A DNA stretch of 64,000 nucleotides from Arthrobacter sp. H35-D1 (GTDB lineage: Bacteria; Actinomycetota; Actinomycetes; Actinomycetales; Micrococcaceae). The position numbers and the translations under genes are program-made. The notes under the pieces were generated by a model that saw nothing but the letters and a program-made list of their open reading frames with translations, ran no database searches and had not been told where the DNA came from. This document shows, piece after piece, positions 1-9,025 of this stretch (positions are counted from its first letter, which is position 1; every line of letters begins with the position of its first letter). The stretch lies in NCBI RefSeq assembly GCF_030063185.1, contig NZ_JASISP010000021.1:16032-80031 (forward strand), given 5' to 3'.

Positions 1-441
1 TCTACCTACGAGACTGTCCCTACAATATGTCGGTCTATTCCAACCGAATCGACGAACCCTGTTCGTCCGCCAATTTACGTTGGTGGCTGTGAGGATCTGG
101 TCCAGTATTTCGGTTATGAGGTCACGAGATTTCGCGTACCAATGGAGATCTCCTTCTTGCCGCCCACAACTGGCGGCTTTACCAGCGGCACAGGAACTCG
201 CCGGAGCCTTCTCCATCGGAGCTTCAAGGTGATCAGCCAGCGTAGGTTCGAGCTCGACGTCCCTAACGGGTCTGGGAAATTAACAAAACTCAGCTACGCC
301 ACTGAACACGACCACAAGGACGCCAATAGCCCTGCAAAGAATCCCGCGGATAGCTACACCTGCGATTCGTACCGATTTCAATATTTGAGGAGCAAGTGTC
401 CCGCAGACCGTTCCGCACGCGGGACTGCCGCTATGTATTAG
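1..441 (+). CDS. Unrecognised partial open frame at left edge
   Basis: The frame starting at base 1 stays open for 146 codons to the TAG at 439-441, so it could be the 3' end of a gene entering from the left. GC content and GC3 are lower than in the rest of the window, which fits an accessory region next to a toxin-antitoxin pair. I see no domain, signal peptide or membrane segment. The first internal ATG is at 142. The exactly antiparallel frame (280-462, minus) has a hydrophobic stretch and could compete, but it contains a stop. Its end overlaps the stop of yoeB by 4 bases. Coding status is uncertain. Confidence 0.3.
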   Translation, partial: STYETVPTICRSIPTESTNPVRPPIYVGGCEDLVQYFGYEVTRFRVPMEISFLPPTTGGFTSGTGTRRSLLHRSFKVISQRRFELDVPNGSGKLTKLSYATEHDHKDANSPAKNPADSYTCDSYRFQYLRSKCPADRSARGTAAMY

Positions 442-698
442 TGACCGTAGTGATATCGGCATCCGGCAATGCGAATTTCATCAATGTCAATTTTGTACAC
501 GAGCCGATGTTCGTCGGTGATTCGTCGTGACCAGTAGCCATGAAAACCGTGCTTCAACGGTTCCGGCTTTCCGATGCCTTCGTTTCCGTTTCGTGCGATA
601 TCCCGCAGCAGGATGTTGATGCGTTTGAGGACCTTACGATCCTGTGTCTGCCACCACTCATAGTCGTCCCATGCGTCCTCGTCCCAGACCAACTTCAT
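438..698 (-). CDS. yoeB: YoeB-type mRNA interferase toxin
   Basis: An 86-residue Txe/YoeB toxin, a ribosome-dependent endoribonuclease of the RelE fold that cleaves mRNA in the A site. The catalytic residues known from E. coli YoeB fall at the same positions: Glu46, Arg65, His83 and Tyr84, the last two inside the typical C-terminal CRYHY motif. The start codon overlaps the antitoxin stop by 4 bases (695-698), so the two are translationally coupled. Expression should follow the upstream yefM promoter, repressed by the YefM-YoeB complex. All catalytic residues are present, so the toxin is probably active. Confidence 0.95.
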   Translation of the reverse strand: MKLVWDEDAWDDYEWWQTQDRKVLKRINILLRDIARNGNEGIGKPEPLKHGFHGYWSRRITDEHRLVYKIDIDEIRIAGCRYHYGH

Positions 699-946
699 TC
701 TGTGATGTCGTGCTCGACGCCCTCACCAGATTCGAGCCGTTCTATTGCACCGAGGAGTCGCCTGGCATTCGTAGGGGATTTCAACAGATACGCGGTTTCT
801 TTCAATGACTCATAATCATCTAGCGAGACGATGACCACTGGTTCGTGACCCGCGCGAGTGATGATGACTTCCTCGCGGTCATCGACCACAGCGGACAGCG
901 TCGCAGCGTAGTTTGCTCGGGACTCTGAGTAAGTCATTGTGCGCAT
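695..946 (-). CDS. yefM: YefM-type antitoxin
   Basis: An 83-residue Phd/YefM antitoxin. The N-terminal half (MRTMTYSESRANYAATLSAV) is the usual DNA-binding and dimerisation domain of the family; the acidic C-terminus would wrap and neutralise YoeB. A good ribosome binding site (AGAAGGGAA on the minus strand) lies just upstream of the ATG at 944-946. It is the first gene of a two-gene unit with yoeB and overlaps it by 4 bases. The -10 box upstream lies inside a perfect inverted repeat, so autoregulation is likely. Confidence 0.95.
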   Translation of the reverse strand: MRTMTYSESRANYAATLSAVVDDREEVIITRAGHEPVVIVSLDDYESLKETAYLLKSPTNARRLLGAIERLESGEGVEHDITE

Positions 947-962
947 GATGTTCCCTTCTTGA

Positions 963-1001
963 CGTACAACTTATTGTACGACGTTGATTGATGTCCCGCA
1001 A
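963..1001 (-). promoter_or_regulatory. yefM-yoeB promoter and operator
   Basis: Minus-strand promoter with -35 TTGCGG (996-1001), a 17-base spacer and -10 TACAAT (973-978). The -10 sits within a perfect inverted repeat, CGTACAA-CTTA-TTGTACG (963-980), containing the TGTAC core known from YefM operators. Binding by YefM-YoeB would block the -10 directly. The stretch 1002-1188 between this promoter and the next gene shows nothing else I can support. Confidence 0.75.
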
Positions 1002-1188
1002 GAGGTACATGACTGCTCCACAGGCCACTGCAGTCGGATCACGCCGTCGGACTTGGGTCTTCCCTTCGAAGCACGAGCCCGCCGGCGGCCTTGGCGAAAC
1101 CACGATCGCAAGGGAATTACGGCAGTTGGAATATTTCGGTAGGGGGTGGTGTTAACTCGCAGCGAAGACCGTACTACGTATTGAAAGA

Positions 1189-3324
1189 GTGTCAGTGCCC
1201 CAAAATAACGTGACCACCCTTGTTATGGACGACTCCACTGCGATCGCAGGAGCCGCAGCGGAAGAACAGCTCATCCTCGACGAGGCCTTCGGCCGTCGCG
1301 ACAGTATCCTCCAACATCTCGAGGCCGAACTCGCCACCCCGGCGGAGGACGCAGTTGAGCAGGCCAGGATGCGCATGCTGATCCGCCGCCGCGCAGAACT
1401 GAAACACGCAGAGCAGGGCCTGATCTTCGGACGGCTCGACTCCCTCGATGCCACAGTCCGCCATCTGGGACGCGTCGGCATACCCAGCTCCGGAGACGAC
1501 GACGATCCGCTGGTCATTGACTGGCGCGCACCGGCAGCACGAGCCTTTTACACCGCAACGCCGGTAGACCCCCAAGGACAGGCGCGACGTCGTCACATAC
1601 GTACCCGGGGTCGCGAAGTCATCAGCTTTGACGACGAGCCGCTCGATGGTTCCGGGGCGAGTGAGCTGGTTGGTGAGGGCGCCCTGCTTTCCGCTCTTGG
1701 AGAGCGGCGCACCGGCCACATGAGCACGGCGGCGGCAACCCTGCAACGCGAGCAAGACGACGTGGTTCGCGCCGACTCCCGGGGCCCGCTGGTGGTGCAA
1801 GGCGGCCCGGGCACCGGGAAAACCGTGGTGGCCCTCCACCGTGTGGCGTACCTGCTTTTCACTTATCCCCAGCTGGCCGCGCAGGGCGTCTTGGTGATCG
1901 GCCCGTCACCACGTTTCCTGGACTACATTGCTCAGGTACTGCCGGCGCTTGGGGAGACCGCCATCGTCTCGGCGACCTGCGACACTTTAGTGCCCGGAAT
2001 CGAGGTGGAGCGCACCGAGCAGCGCGATGTGGCCGAGATCAAGGGGCGAGCGCTCTGGCAACAGGCACTCTCCCGGTATTGTGCATCGCTTCTCCCGCAG
2101 CCTGCAGACCTCGAACTGGCATGGGAAGGCGATAAGTACACACTTGATGAACGACGGATCGCCAGGGCCATCGCGTCGGCAACTTCGGGACGGTCTTACC
2201 ATGCGGCGCGCGCGGTCTTCACCCAACAGGTTCACGATCTGCTCACCGATGCAATAGTCGCCCGCAGCGAAGAAACGCTGACCCAGGTGGAGGAGGGCCT
2301 GGAGGACCTGCTCAGCAACTTCGATGCCCGATTGACGCACTCCGACAATCGCGCTGCGACCAGCGGCGCAACCGGCGCCGACGTGGACGGGGTGCTCAGC
2401 GATGAAGACATCGAGCTATTGCGCGAGAAGGTCGAAGCCGACACTGACGTGGATGCGGCGATTCAAGGCTGGTGGCCGACACGCGACACCACGGTCGAAC
2501 TGCACCGGCTGCTTGGCGACGAGGCACTGTTGCGCCAGTGGACACCGGAGCTCACAGACCTCGAAAGAGAAGCAATCGTCAACGAACCACTGGCGTGGGC
2601 GAGCAGCGATGTGCCCCTCTTCGACGCCTTGGCCGATTTGTTGGGCGATGCACTCCCACACAGGGTGCAGGGTGAATTTTTGGTCGATCGTGCTGCAACA
2701 CAACGCGACTGGGTCTACGGGCACGTTGTCATAGACGAAGCGCAGGAGCTATCCGAGATGCAGTGGCAAATGGTCATGCGCCGTTGCCCTACCCGATCGA
2801 TCACCGCTGTGGGCGACATCGATCAGGCCGAAGCGCCACACCTGCACACAACGTGGGGAGAAGCTGTTGGCGCAGCCTTCGGCGAAAGGTGGACCGAAGC
2901 ACAGTTGACCATCTGTTACCGCACCCCGCTCGAAGTCATGGCCCTGACAGCGCCGGTTCTCCGCAACGCCGGAAGCCACAACGAACCACCTCGCGCCGTC
3001 CGGGCTTCAGGCATTGAGCCATGGCAACGAGATGTCAAGGAAGGCGACCTTGCCGCCGAGGCGGCACGCGCCGTCGAGGAGCTCTCAGCACGCTGGAGTG
3101 GCGGGATGGTCGGTGTCATTGCTCCCCTTGACCGCGTGTCAGCTTTGCGCACGGCCCTGCCCGGGACACCGGTTCTCTCCGCGACCGATGCCAAGGGCCT
3201 GGAATGGGATGCCACCCTGCTCGTCGATGCACCCGGCATCGTCGCCCAGCCGCGGGGCTGGAACGGACTCTATGTGGCGCTCACCCGTTGCACCCAGGAG
3301 TTGGGACAACTGCTGGTGAAGTAA
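1189..3324 (+). CDS. helR: HelD/HelR-family RNA polymerase recycling ATPase
   Basis: A 711-residue superfamily-1 UvrD-like ATPase of the HelD/HelR type. Family members bind RNA polymerase, push an arm into the channels and eject nucleic acid; actinobacterial HelR also displaces rifamycin-stalled polymerase. Visible features: an N-terminal coiled-coil-like region (about 20-80), the family segment IDWRAPAARAFYTAT near 110-125, Walker A GGPGTGKT at 205-212, the DEAQ box at 516-519, and a C-terminal motif near VALTRCTQE. The start is ambiguous: GTG at 1189 or GTG at 1195, both behind a weak GAAAGAG. I did not see the rifamycin-associated palindrome described upstream of some helR genes. Assignment to HelR rather than another HelD class is by overall resemblance. 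Confidence 0.8.
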   Translation: MSVPQNNVTTLVMDDSTAIAGAAAEEQLILDEAFGRRDSILQHLEAELATPAEDAVEQARMRMLIRRRAELKHAEQGLIFGRLDSLDATVRHLGRVGIPSSGDDDDPLVIDWRAPAARAFYTATPVDPQGQARRRHIRTRGREVISFDDEPLDGSGASELVGEGALLSALGERRTGHMSTAAATLQREQDDVVRADSRGPLVVQGGPGTGKTVVALHRVAYLLFTYPQLAAQGVLVIGPSPRFLDYIAQVLPALGETAIVSATCDTLVPGIEVERTEQRDVAEIKGRALWQQALSRYCASLLPQPADLELAWEGDKYTLDERRIARAIASATSGRSYHAARAVFTQQVHDLLTDAIVARSEETLTQVEEGLEDLLSNFDARLTHSDNRAATSGATGADVDGVLSDEDIELLREKVEADTDVDAAIQGWWPTRDTTVELHRLLGDEALLRQWTPELTDLEREAIVNEPLAWASSDVPLFDALADLLGDALPHRVQGEFLVDRAATQRDWVYGHVVIDEAQELSEMQWQMVMRRCPTRSITAVGDIDQAEAPHLHTTWGEAVGAAFGERWTEAQLTICYRTPLEVMALTAPVLRNAGSHNEPPRAVRASGIEPWQRDVKEGDLAAEAARAVEELSARWSGGMVGVIAPLDRVSALRTALPGTPVLSATDAKGLEWDATLLVDAPGIVAQPRGWNGLYVALTRCTQELGQLLVK

Positions 3325-3436
3325 TTTGGCGCACGACGCCGGTCACCCACCGCATGCCCTCTGTCCCACCATTCGTCGTGGCTGGCCGGAGGGCGTCATC
3401 ACTCCAACCTGGCCCAGACGTTCGGGCGGCTACACC

Positions 3437-4261
3437 CTACCGGGGTCGTGCCGCCCATACTTTGTGGCTCCCGCGCATCACGAGGTCGTTGCGGCGTGCC
3501 ACCCCGCGCGTCGATTCCGGATCCAGGAGTTGGTCAAGCGTCGCTAGGTCCTCGGCGCGCAACCCGTCGATCAAATGGGCGCGCAGCCGGGCAAGGGACA
3601 TGGCCGTGCTGCGCGCGAGCCGTTTCTGGTCATTGGCCTGGGCATAGTCGAATGTTTGTTGCCCCAATTCCGTGTAGCCCGCTGCTTCCAAGTCCGCGCT
3701 CCAATCGGGGTGGGCGTTGAAGCCTGCCTTGTCCGTCGCCGCATGGCAGCGCTCCTCGAAGCCTGCGACTCCGAAACCAAGATCCACCGGCAGGTAGCGA
3801 GGCAGTGCCACCATTTCCACCAGAACCAGTACTCCACCAGGAGCGAGCGACTTGCGGATGTTGTCAAAGATCTTCGCGGAGTCCTTGAAGTGGTGCATCG
3901 AGGTGGCCGCCCACATGAGATCAACTTTGCCCAGCACCGGCCATTGCTCATCAAGGTCGGCCCGGACGGTGGAGACCCGACTGTTCAGCTGCTGGCCTTC
4001 AGCGTGCTCCTGCAACTGGCCGAGCATCTTTTCCGATTGATCGACTGCCACCACAGTGGCCTTCGGGAAGGTGCGTGCCAAGCCAAAGGTGCCGGCGCCT
4101 GTGCCGGCGCCCAGATCCACGATGGTCCGTGGATCCCCGACCAGTTCCTTGGCCCAGCCGAAAATCCGCTGGAAGTGCTCGTCCAACAGCACCGCATCGA
4201 GGTCAAGGACCTCGGCCATGTCGAACCAGTCGTCGTGGCTGTGCCCGTGCCGTTTCGTCAT
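3437..4261 (-). CDS. Class I SAM-dependent methyltransferase
   Basis: A 274-residue protein with the Rossmann methyltransferase fold. Motif I is VDLGAGTGAGTFGLA, followed by an acidic loop (VVAVDQSEKML) and the post-motif segment MWAATSMHHFKD, typical of small-molecule methyltransferases of the UbiE/type-11 group. The substrate cannot be told from sequence. No ribosome binding site is visible; a TAAGCT hexamer ends 6 nt before the ATG, so the mRNA is probably leaderless. It is divergent from the thioesterase gene and convergent with helR. Confidence 0.85.
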   Translation of the reverse strand: MTKRHGHSHDDWFDMAEVLDLDAVLLDEHFQRIFGWAKELVGDPRTIVDLGAGTGAGTFGLARTFPKATVVAVDQSEKMLGQLQEHAEGQQLNSRVSTVRADLDEQWPVLGKVDLMWAATSMHHFKDSAKIFDNIRKSLAPGGVLVLVEMVALPRYLPVDLGFGVAGFEERCHAATDKAGFNAHPDWSADLEAAGYTELGQQTFDYAQANDQKRLARSTAMSLARLRAHLIDGLRAEDLATLDQLLDPESTRGVARRNDLVMRGSHKVWAARPR

Positions 4262-4432
4262 GGTTCAAGCTTAAGCCGCAGTTTTCATGGCGTGAAGCGT
4301 TCGCACCGTCATCAAGCACGAAAAGCCAGCCGCAGACATGGTCCACCATCTGGTATCGCGATTGTGACGGGTGGAACAGCGTATGAGACCTCCCCCAGTT
4401 TTGATGGCCAGCCACTTCAATAGAATCGTTTC

Positions 4433-5437
4433 ATGTCTGAGACTCCCGCCAGTTCGGTGACCCTTCGTTTCCTTGCTGCTCCCACCGACGTCGGGCACAG
4501 CGGCTCCGTGGATGCCGGCACGGTGCTGGAGTGGGTGGACAAGGCTGCGTACGCGGCCGCCGTCGGCTGGTCCAAGTCCTATTGCGTGACTGCTTATGTG
4601 GGCAACATCCGCTTTGCCGACCCCGTCAATAGCGGGGACATGGTGGAGGTGAAGGCGAGAATCGTCTACACCGGGCGGTCATCAATGCACATCCGCACCG
4701 TGGTGTCCTCGGGCGACCCGAAGGGCGGCACCCCCACGATGCGCAGTCAGTGCACCGTGATATTCGTCGCCGTGGGCGAAGACGGCAAACCCATCCCGGT
4801 GGCACCGGTTGAGCCCACCACGCCGGAGGAGATTGAACAGCACGAGGACGCCGTGGCCCGGATCAAGGTCCGCGAAGAGATCGTAGCCGCCATGAAGGAC
4901 CAGGAATATACCGACGCCGGAACCGCGGAGCGCGTGGTCCTGAGATTCATGGCCGCGCCCACGGACGTGAACTGGGGTGGCAAGGTTCACGGCGGGATCG
5001 TCATGAAGTGGATCGATGAAGCCGCCTATGTGTGCGCATCACGCTACTGCGGCGGTGACACCGTCGCGGTGTTCTCCGGCGGCGTGAGGTTCTACCGACC
5101 GCTGCTGATCGGCCACGTGGTGGAAGTGGAGGCCCGGCTGGTCTACACGGGAACCAAGGGCATGCACATCGCAGTCCACGTACGGTCGGGAGATCCAAAG
5201 GGCCGTGAGATGAACCTCACCACGTACTGCCTGACCGTGATGGTGGCGCGCGACGGTGCCGGCAACTCGGTGCCGGTCCAGCCATGGGTTCCCGTGACCG
5301 AGGAGGACAAACGCCTGCGCGCACATGCCCGGGAGCTGCTGGAAATTCGTGCCAAGATGCCCCGCAACATGATCGCCAACCATCTTCTGCCGGATAGAAC
5401 AACGACGACTCCAGGCAACATGGTGGGTTCCGCTTAG
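4433..5437 (+). CDS. Double-hotdog acyl-CoA thioesterase
   Basis: A 334-residue protein made of two tandem hotdog domains (about 8-130 and 165-300). Both contain the BFIT/ACOT-type pattern: LRFLAAPTDV then a short gap and a segment like VLEWVDKAAYAAA in the first half, and LRFMAAPTDVNWGGKVHGG with MKWIDEAAYVCA in the second. Such enzymes hydrolyse acyl-CoA thioesters. Only the second repeat keeps the N-W-G-x-x-H-G-G form; the first has HSGSVDAG, so one active site may be modified. TAGAAT at 4421-4426 ends 6 nt before the ATG and there is no ribosome binding site, indicating a leaderless transcript. Confidence 0.85.
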   Translation: MSETPASSVTLRFLAAPTDVGHSGSVDAGTVLEWVDKAAYAAAVGWSKSYCVTAYVGNIRFADPVNSGDMVEVKARIVYTGRSSMHIRTVVSSGDPKGGTPTMRSQCTVIFVAVGEDGKPIPVAPVEPTTPEEIEQHEDAVARIKVREEIVAAMKDQEYTDAGTAERVVLRFMAAPTDVNWGGKVHGGIVMKWIDEAAYVCASRYCGGDTVAVFSGGVRFYRPLLIGHVVEVEARLVYTGTKGMHIAVHVRSGDPKGREMNLTTYCLTVMVARDGAGNSVPVQPWVPVTEEDKRLRAHARELLEIRAKMPRNMIANHLLPDRTTTTPGNMVGSA

Positions 5438-5573
5438 CCATAGTGGCCGCCCAAGTCTCCGTCGCACCATGTACCGCAGCCTGTCCACGCCCTAGTGTGG
5501 GAACAGCACCGACGCCCCGGACCAAAATTGTCCGGGACTTGAGGTGAACACCACCGAAGAAACGGGGAGCAAC

Positions 5574-6605
5574 ATGCAATACCGCACACTGGGCAACAGC
5601 GGCGCCGTGGTTTCCAACTACGCGCTGGGCACCATGACGTTTGGTGCCGAAGCCTCCGAGGAAACCTCCCATGCCATCCTGGACAGCTACCTTGCCGCGG
5701 GCGGGAACTTCATTGACACGGCGGACGTCTACAGCGCCGGGACGTCGGAGGAGATCATCGGCCGCTGGCTCGCCAAGCACAAGGATGAACGCGACCAGGT
5801 GGTGATCGCCACCAAGGGGCGTTTTCCCATGGGCACGTCGCCAAACGACGTCGGAACCTCCCGCCGCCACCTGACCCGCGCCTTGGACAACTCCCTCCGG
5901 CGCCTGGGCGTCGAGCAGATCGACCTCTACCAAATGCACGCGTGGGACCCCGTCACACCGATCGAGGAGACGCTGCGTTTCCTGCACGACGCCGTCGCCA
6001 GCGGCAAGATCGGCTACTACGGATTCTCCAATTTCCTGGGCTGGCAGCTGACCAAGGCCGTCCACATTGCCAAGGCCCACGGCTGGAATGCCCCCGTGAC
6101 GCTGCAGCCCCAGTACAGCCTGCTGGTGCGCGAAATCGAGTCGGAAATAGTGCCCGCCTCGCTGGATGCCGGGATCGGCCTGCTGCCGTGGTCGCCGCTG
6201 GGCGGCGGATGGCTGAGCGGGAAGTACAAGCGCGACGTCCCGCCAACCGGTGCCACGCGCCTGGGTGAGAACCCCACGCGCGGCATGGAGGCCTGGCAGG
6301 AACGCAATGACAACCCGCACACCTGGGAGGTTATCGGAGCTGTGGAAAGTATTGCTGTGGCCCACGACACAGGCGCGGCGCAGGTGGCGCTGGCTTGGCT
6401 GGCCGACCGCCCCGCCGTCACCTCGGTGATTATCGGCGCCCGGACCACCGAACAGCTGGCAGACAACCTTGCGGCCGCGCAGCTCGAACTCTCCGAGGAA
6501 GAAACCAGCCGGCTCACGGACGTCAGCCAACCCCGGCTGGGCATCTACCCCTACGGCCCCATGGCACAAGTCCAACGCAGCCGCAAACTAGAAGGCGGCC
6601 GCTAA
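5574..6605 (+). CDS. Aldo/keto reductase
   Basis: A 343-residue NADPH-dependent oxidoreductase of the AKR superfamily, resembling the potassium-channel beta/YhdN-like group. The N-terminal MQYRTLGNSG and the FIDTADVYSAG segment carry the expected catalytic Asp48 and Tyr53; the ATKG and LYQMHAWDP segments supply the Lys and His regions. The C-terminal cofactor region (SVIIGARTTEQLADNL) is intact. I chose ATG 5574 because GGGGAG lies just upstream; the frame extends 10 codons further to 5544 without a better site. It stands alone between the thioesterase and VOC genes. Substrate unknown. Confidence 0.9.
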   Translation: MQYRTLGNSGAVVSNYALGTMTFGAEASEETSHAILDSYLAAGGNFIDTADVYSAGTSEEIIGRWLAKHKDERDQVVIATKGRFPMGTSPNDVGTSRRHLTRALDNSLRRLGVEQIDLYQMHAWDPVTPIEETLRFLHDAVASGKIGYYGFSNFLGWQLTKAVHIAKAHGWNAPVTLQPQYSLLVREIESEIVPASLDAGIGLLPWSPLGGGWLSGKYKRDVPPTGATRLGENPTRGMEAWQERNDNPHTWEVIGAVESIAVAHDTGAAQVALAWLADRPAVTSVIIGARTTEQLADNLAAAQLELSEEETSRLTDVSQPRLGIYPYGPMAQVQRSRKLEGGR

Positions 6606-6731
6606 CCCCAGTACGACGGCGGCCCTTGGCTTTGGGGATTCACGTCCCTTGGGTGCCGCGCAGGTCCGCGCCGGGTTGCGGACCTGCGGGCGCCCTGGCG
6701 GCACTGCACCACGACGGATTAGGGTTGGGCC

Positions 6732-7085
6732 ATGCCACTTGATTGGGAACAGGTCGTCATTGACTCAAGGGATCCACAAGCCCTCGGCCGCTGGTGGGCC
6801 GCAGCCTTGGACTGGGTCGTCACGCTCGACAGCCATGAAGAGTTTGAGATTCGTCCGTCCGTGGCTGCCACGCCGGGGATGATCTTCGTCCCGGTGGAGG
6901 AAACCAAAACCACGAAGAACAGGGTGCACCCCGACTTTCGACCGCACAACCAGCAGGCCGAGGTCGACAGGCTGTTGTTGCTGGGCGCCAGCCGTGCCGA
7001 CCTTGGCCAAGGCGAACAACCTTGGGTGGTCCTGCTTGATCCGGAGGGCAACGAGTTCTGCATCCTCAACGCACCCAGCCGGTGA
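6732..7085 (+). CDS. VOC-family (glyoxalase-like) protein
   Basis: A 117-residue vicinal oxygen chelate protein. It has the paired beta-alpha-beta pattern, with VVIDSRDPQALGRWWAAAL at the start and VVLLDPEGNEFCIL at the end, the latter being the usual C-terminal metal-site strand. Such proteins include glyoxalases, dioxygenases and resistance proteins; the reaction cannot be read from sequence. TAGGGT (6720-6725) ends 6 nt before the ATG, so translation is probably leaderless. Confidence 0.85.
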   Translation: MPLDWEQVVIDSRDPQALGRWWAAALDWVVTLDSHEEFEIRPSVAATPGMIFVPVEETKTTKNRVHPDFRPHNQQAEVDRLLLLGASRADLGQGEQPWVVLLDPEGNEFCILNAPSR

Positions 7086-7219
7086 CAGTCGTTCTTTCTC
7101 GCCCGCCATGACAGTGCCGGAGCGAGCATAAGCGCGCCCCGGGCAGGAAAAGCGATAACGTGTCAATATCTGCAAATATTGATCGTCTGATTGAATCCCC
7201 GAGAGAAGAGGAAAACCCC

Positions 7220-7477
7220 ATGAGTATTGGTGCTGGAATTTTGCTGGTCGTCATCGGCGCAGTGCTGCGATTCGCGCTCACCATCCAGTTGTCCTGGATA
7301 GATGTGGATCTGGTGGGGACCATCCTGATGGTCGCCGGCGTCGTCGTCTTTATTCTGGGAATGATTTTCACGTTCCGTCGGCGTCGTTCAACCACAACGC
7401 GGCGCACCAGCGTTGGGCCACGAGACGGCGACAACGTTGTTCGCCGCACGGACAGGACCGATGAGACCGGGTTGTAG
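7220..7477 (+). CDS. Small two-TM membrane protein, DUF6458-like
   Basis: An 85-residue protein with two hydrophobic helices (about 2-22 and 31-52) separated by a short loop, then a basic, hydrophilic tail rich in Arg and Thr. The pattern MSIGAGILLVVIGAVLRFAL resembles the DUF6458 family common in Actinobacteria; function unknown. ATG 7220 is chosen because GAGAAGAGGAAA precedes it. Probably a cytoplasmic-membrane protein with the tail in the cytoplasm. Confidence 0.75.
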   Translation: MSIGAGILLVVIGAVLRFALTIQLSWIDVDLVGTILMVAGVVVFILGMIFTFRRRRSTTTRRTSVGPRDGDNVVRRTDRTDETGL

Positions 7478-7509
7478 GCGCCTGCCCGTCCAGGTTGGCG
7501 GCAGCTGGT

Positions 7510-8694
7510 TCAGGACGTGGACGACGTCGGGGCCTGGCCTTCGAATTGTCTGGCCACCAGGACGTCGGTTGAGGAGTGCGCCAAAATGGAAAGCACGATG
7601 ACAAGCGCGACCAAGTGGAAGATCTCATTCGAGTACTCGCCTCCCGATTGCAGAACCAGAATCCCGTAGACAACCGAGGCGAACCCCTTGGGGCCGAACC
7701 ACATGGCGGCAAGTTGTTCCTTCCGCGGCAATTGCGAACCGAGAAAAGACACTAGCAGGGCCAGCGGGCGGGCAACCACAATGGCCAGCACGGCGAAAAC
7801 CCATCCGGAGAACGGTATCTGGCCAAAGAGAAATGCCGGGGTGATGAGCGCACCGAACACCAATACAGCCGCCAGTTTGAGCAGTTCCGACACCAACTCG
7901 CCGAACTGCTCGAACTCGGCCCGGATGTGTGGTGCGGCGGTGGCCACGGTAATCCCGGCCGAGAATGCCGCCAGGAAAAGGTTGGCATCGGTCACCAGGG
8001 CGATGGCCAGCACCAGCAAGCCGATGGATACCGCAAGCAGCGGTTGAAGTTCTTTCGTTGCGCTAAAAAAAGACTGCCGCTCCAGCCAGACCACCGCCAA
8101 CGGAACAAGCACTCCCACCACCAGGCCCAAGACAATCTCTTCTGCCAGTCCGCCGATTCCGGCGTCCTGGCCACCGCCCACAGCCAGCAGGACCAGGACC
8201 ACGGGCAAGGCAAGCCCGTCGTTGAGTCCGGACTCAACGTTGAGCAGGTGGCGCAGGCGCCGCGGGACTCCCTTGTGGCCCACAAGCGCAGCCGCGAACA
8301 CCGGATCCGTCGGTGCGAGCACCGCACCAAGCAGGAAACACTCCAGCCACGGCAGGCCCACGATGTAGTGGGCAAGAACGGCCGTGATGACCAGCGTCAT
8401 CGGCAGCCCCACCAGGAGCGCCCGGCCGGGCAGCCGCCAGGCGTTTCGAAGCTCGGACAGCCCGACTTTCATGCCGTCGCTGAAGAGGATCGAAAACAGG
8501 GCCAGTTCGGCCAGAATCCCCACCACGGGATCATCGGATTGCATGGGGATGATCCCGAACACCCCATTGCCCAGAAAGAATCCGCCCACAAGAAACAACA
8601 CGGCGGTGGACAGCACCGTCCGGCTGGCACGCTCGGAAATCAAGACACCGACAAGCAACAGCCCGGCAAAGCAAAGCGTCAGCATCGGAACCAA
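7510..8694 (-). CDS. CPA1-type cation:proton antiporter
   Basis: A 394-residue polytopic membrane protein with about 11-12 hydrophobic segments. The APTDPVFAAALVG and NVESGLNDGLALP segments are the hallmark ion-binding helices of NhaP/CPA1 antiporters, including the conserved Asp of the ND pair. It likely exchanges Na+ or K+ for protons. The start appears to be TTG 8694 behind GGAGG; the first ATG is three codons in (8685). It is convergent with the DUF6458-like gene. No regulatory RCK domain is present at the C-terminus. Confidence 0.85.
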   Translation of the reverse strand: MVPMLTLCFAGLLLVGVLISERASRTVLSTAVLFLVGGFFLGNGVFGIIPMQSDDPVVGILAELALFSILFSDGMKVGLSELRNAWRLPGRALLVGLPMTLVITAVLAHYIVGLPWLECFLLGAVLAPTDPVFAAALVGHKGVPRRLRHLLNVESGLNDGLALPVVLVLLAVGGGQDAGIGGLAEEIVLGLVVGVLVPLAVVWLERQSFFSATKELQPLLAVSIGLLVLAIALVTDANLFLAAFSAGITVATAAPHIRAEFEQFGELVSELLKLAAVLVFGALITPAFLFGQIPFSGWVFAVLAIVVARPLALLVSFLGSQLPRKEQLAAMWFGPKGFASVVYGILVLQSGGEYSNEIFHLVALVIVLSILAHSSTDVLVARQFEGQAPTSSTS

Positions 8695-9025
8695 GACAGC
8701 CTCCCCACCGGCCCACCTCGCGCATTCTTCCGGACATCCCGGGGCAACGCCTGACCGTTCGCTTTCCTGAGTCTATGGGAGGGACCCGGCGAGCAACACC
8801 CGCAAATGTCCGGCAGGCGTTGCCACTGTCGACGATCCGAAAACAAGAGGCCCGGAACTGGTCCGGCAGCTGCAATATGAGACTGAGTCCAAGCCGTGAC
8901 CACACTACGCCACAAGGGTCGGCCCGGAACTGCCAAACATGCCCTAGTGTTCAACACAGAGTGTTTTCCCAGACAACGACTTCAACGACGAAGCAGTACC
9001 TCAGAACACCAACAAAGGACACCCC
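8695..9025. other. Intergenic region upstream of amino-acid ABC operon
   Basis: 331 bases between the divergent antiporter and ABC transporter genes. Short open frames here look like chance. A small perfect inverted repeat, AACAC-AGA-GTGTT (8953-8965), follows a TAGTGT hexamer (8945-8950) and could be an operator for the ABC operon, but no good -35 accompanies it. Nothing else recognised. Confidence 0.4.

Noticed and set aside
1100..1188. Rifamycin-associated element upstream of helR
   Set aside because: I looked for the inverted repeat known from other helR promoters and saw no palindrome of that form.
5217..6575. 452-codon open frame on the minus strand
   Set aside because: It is antisense to the aldo/keto reductase and the end of the thioesterase, both with clear family motifs; its protein is low complexity with no domain.
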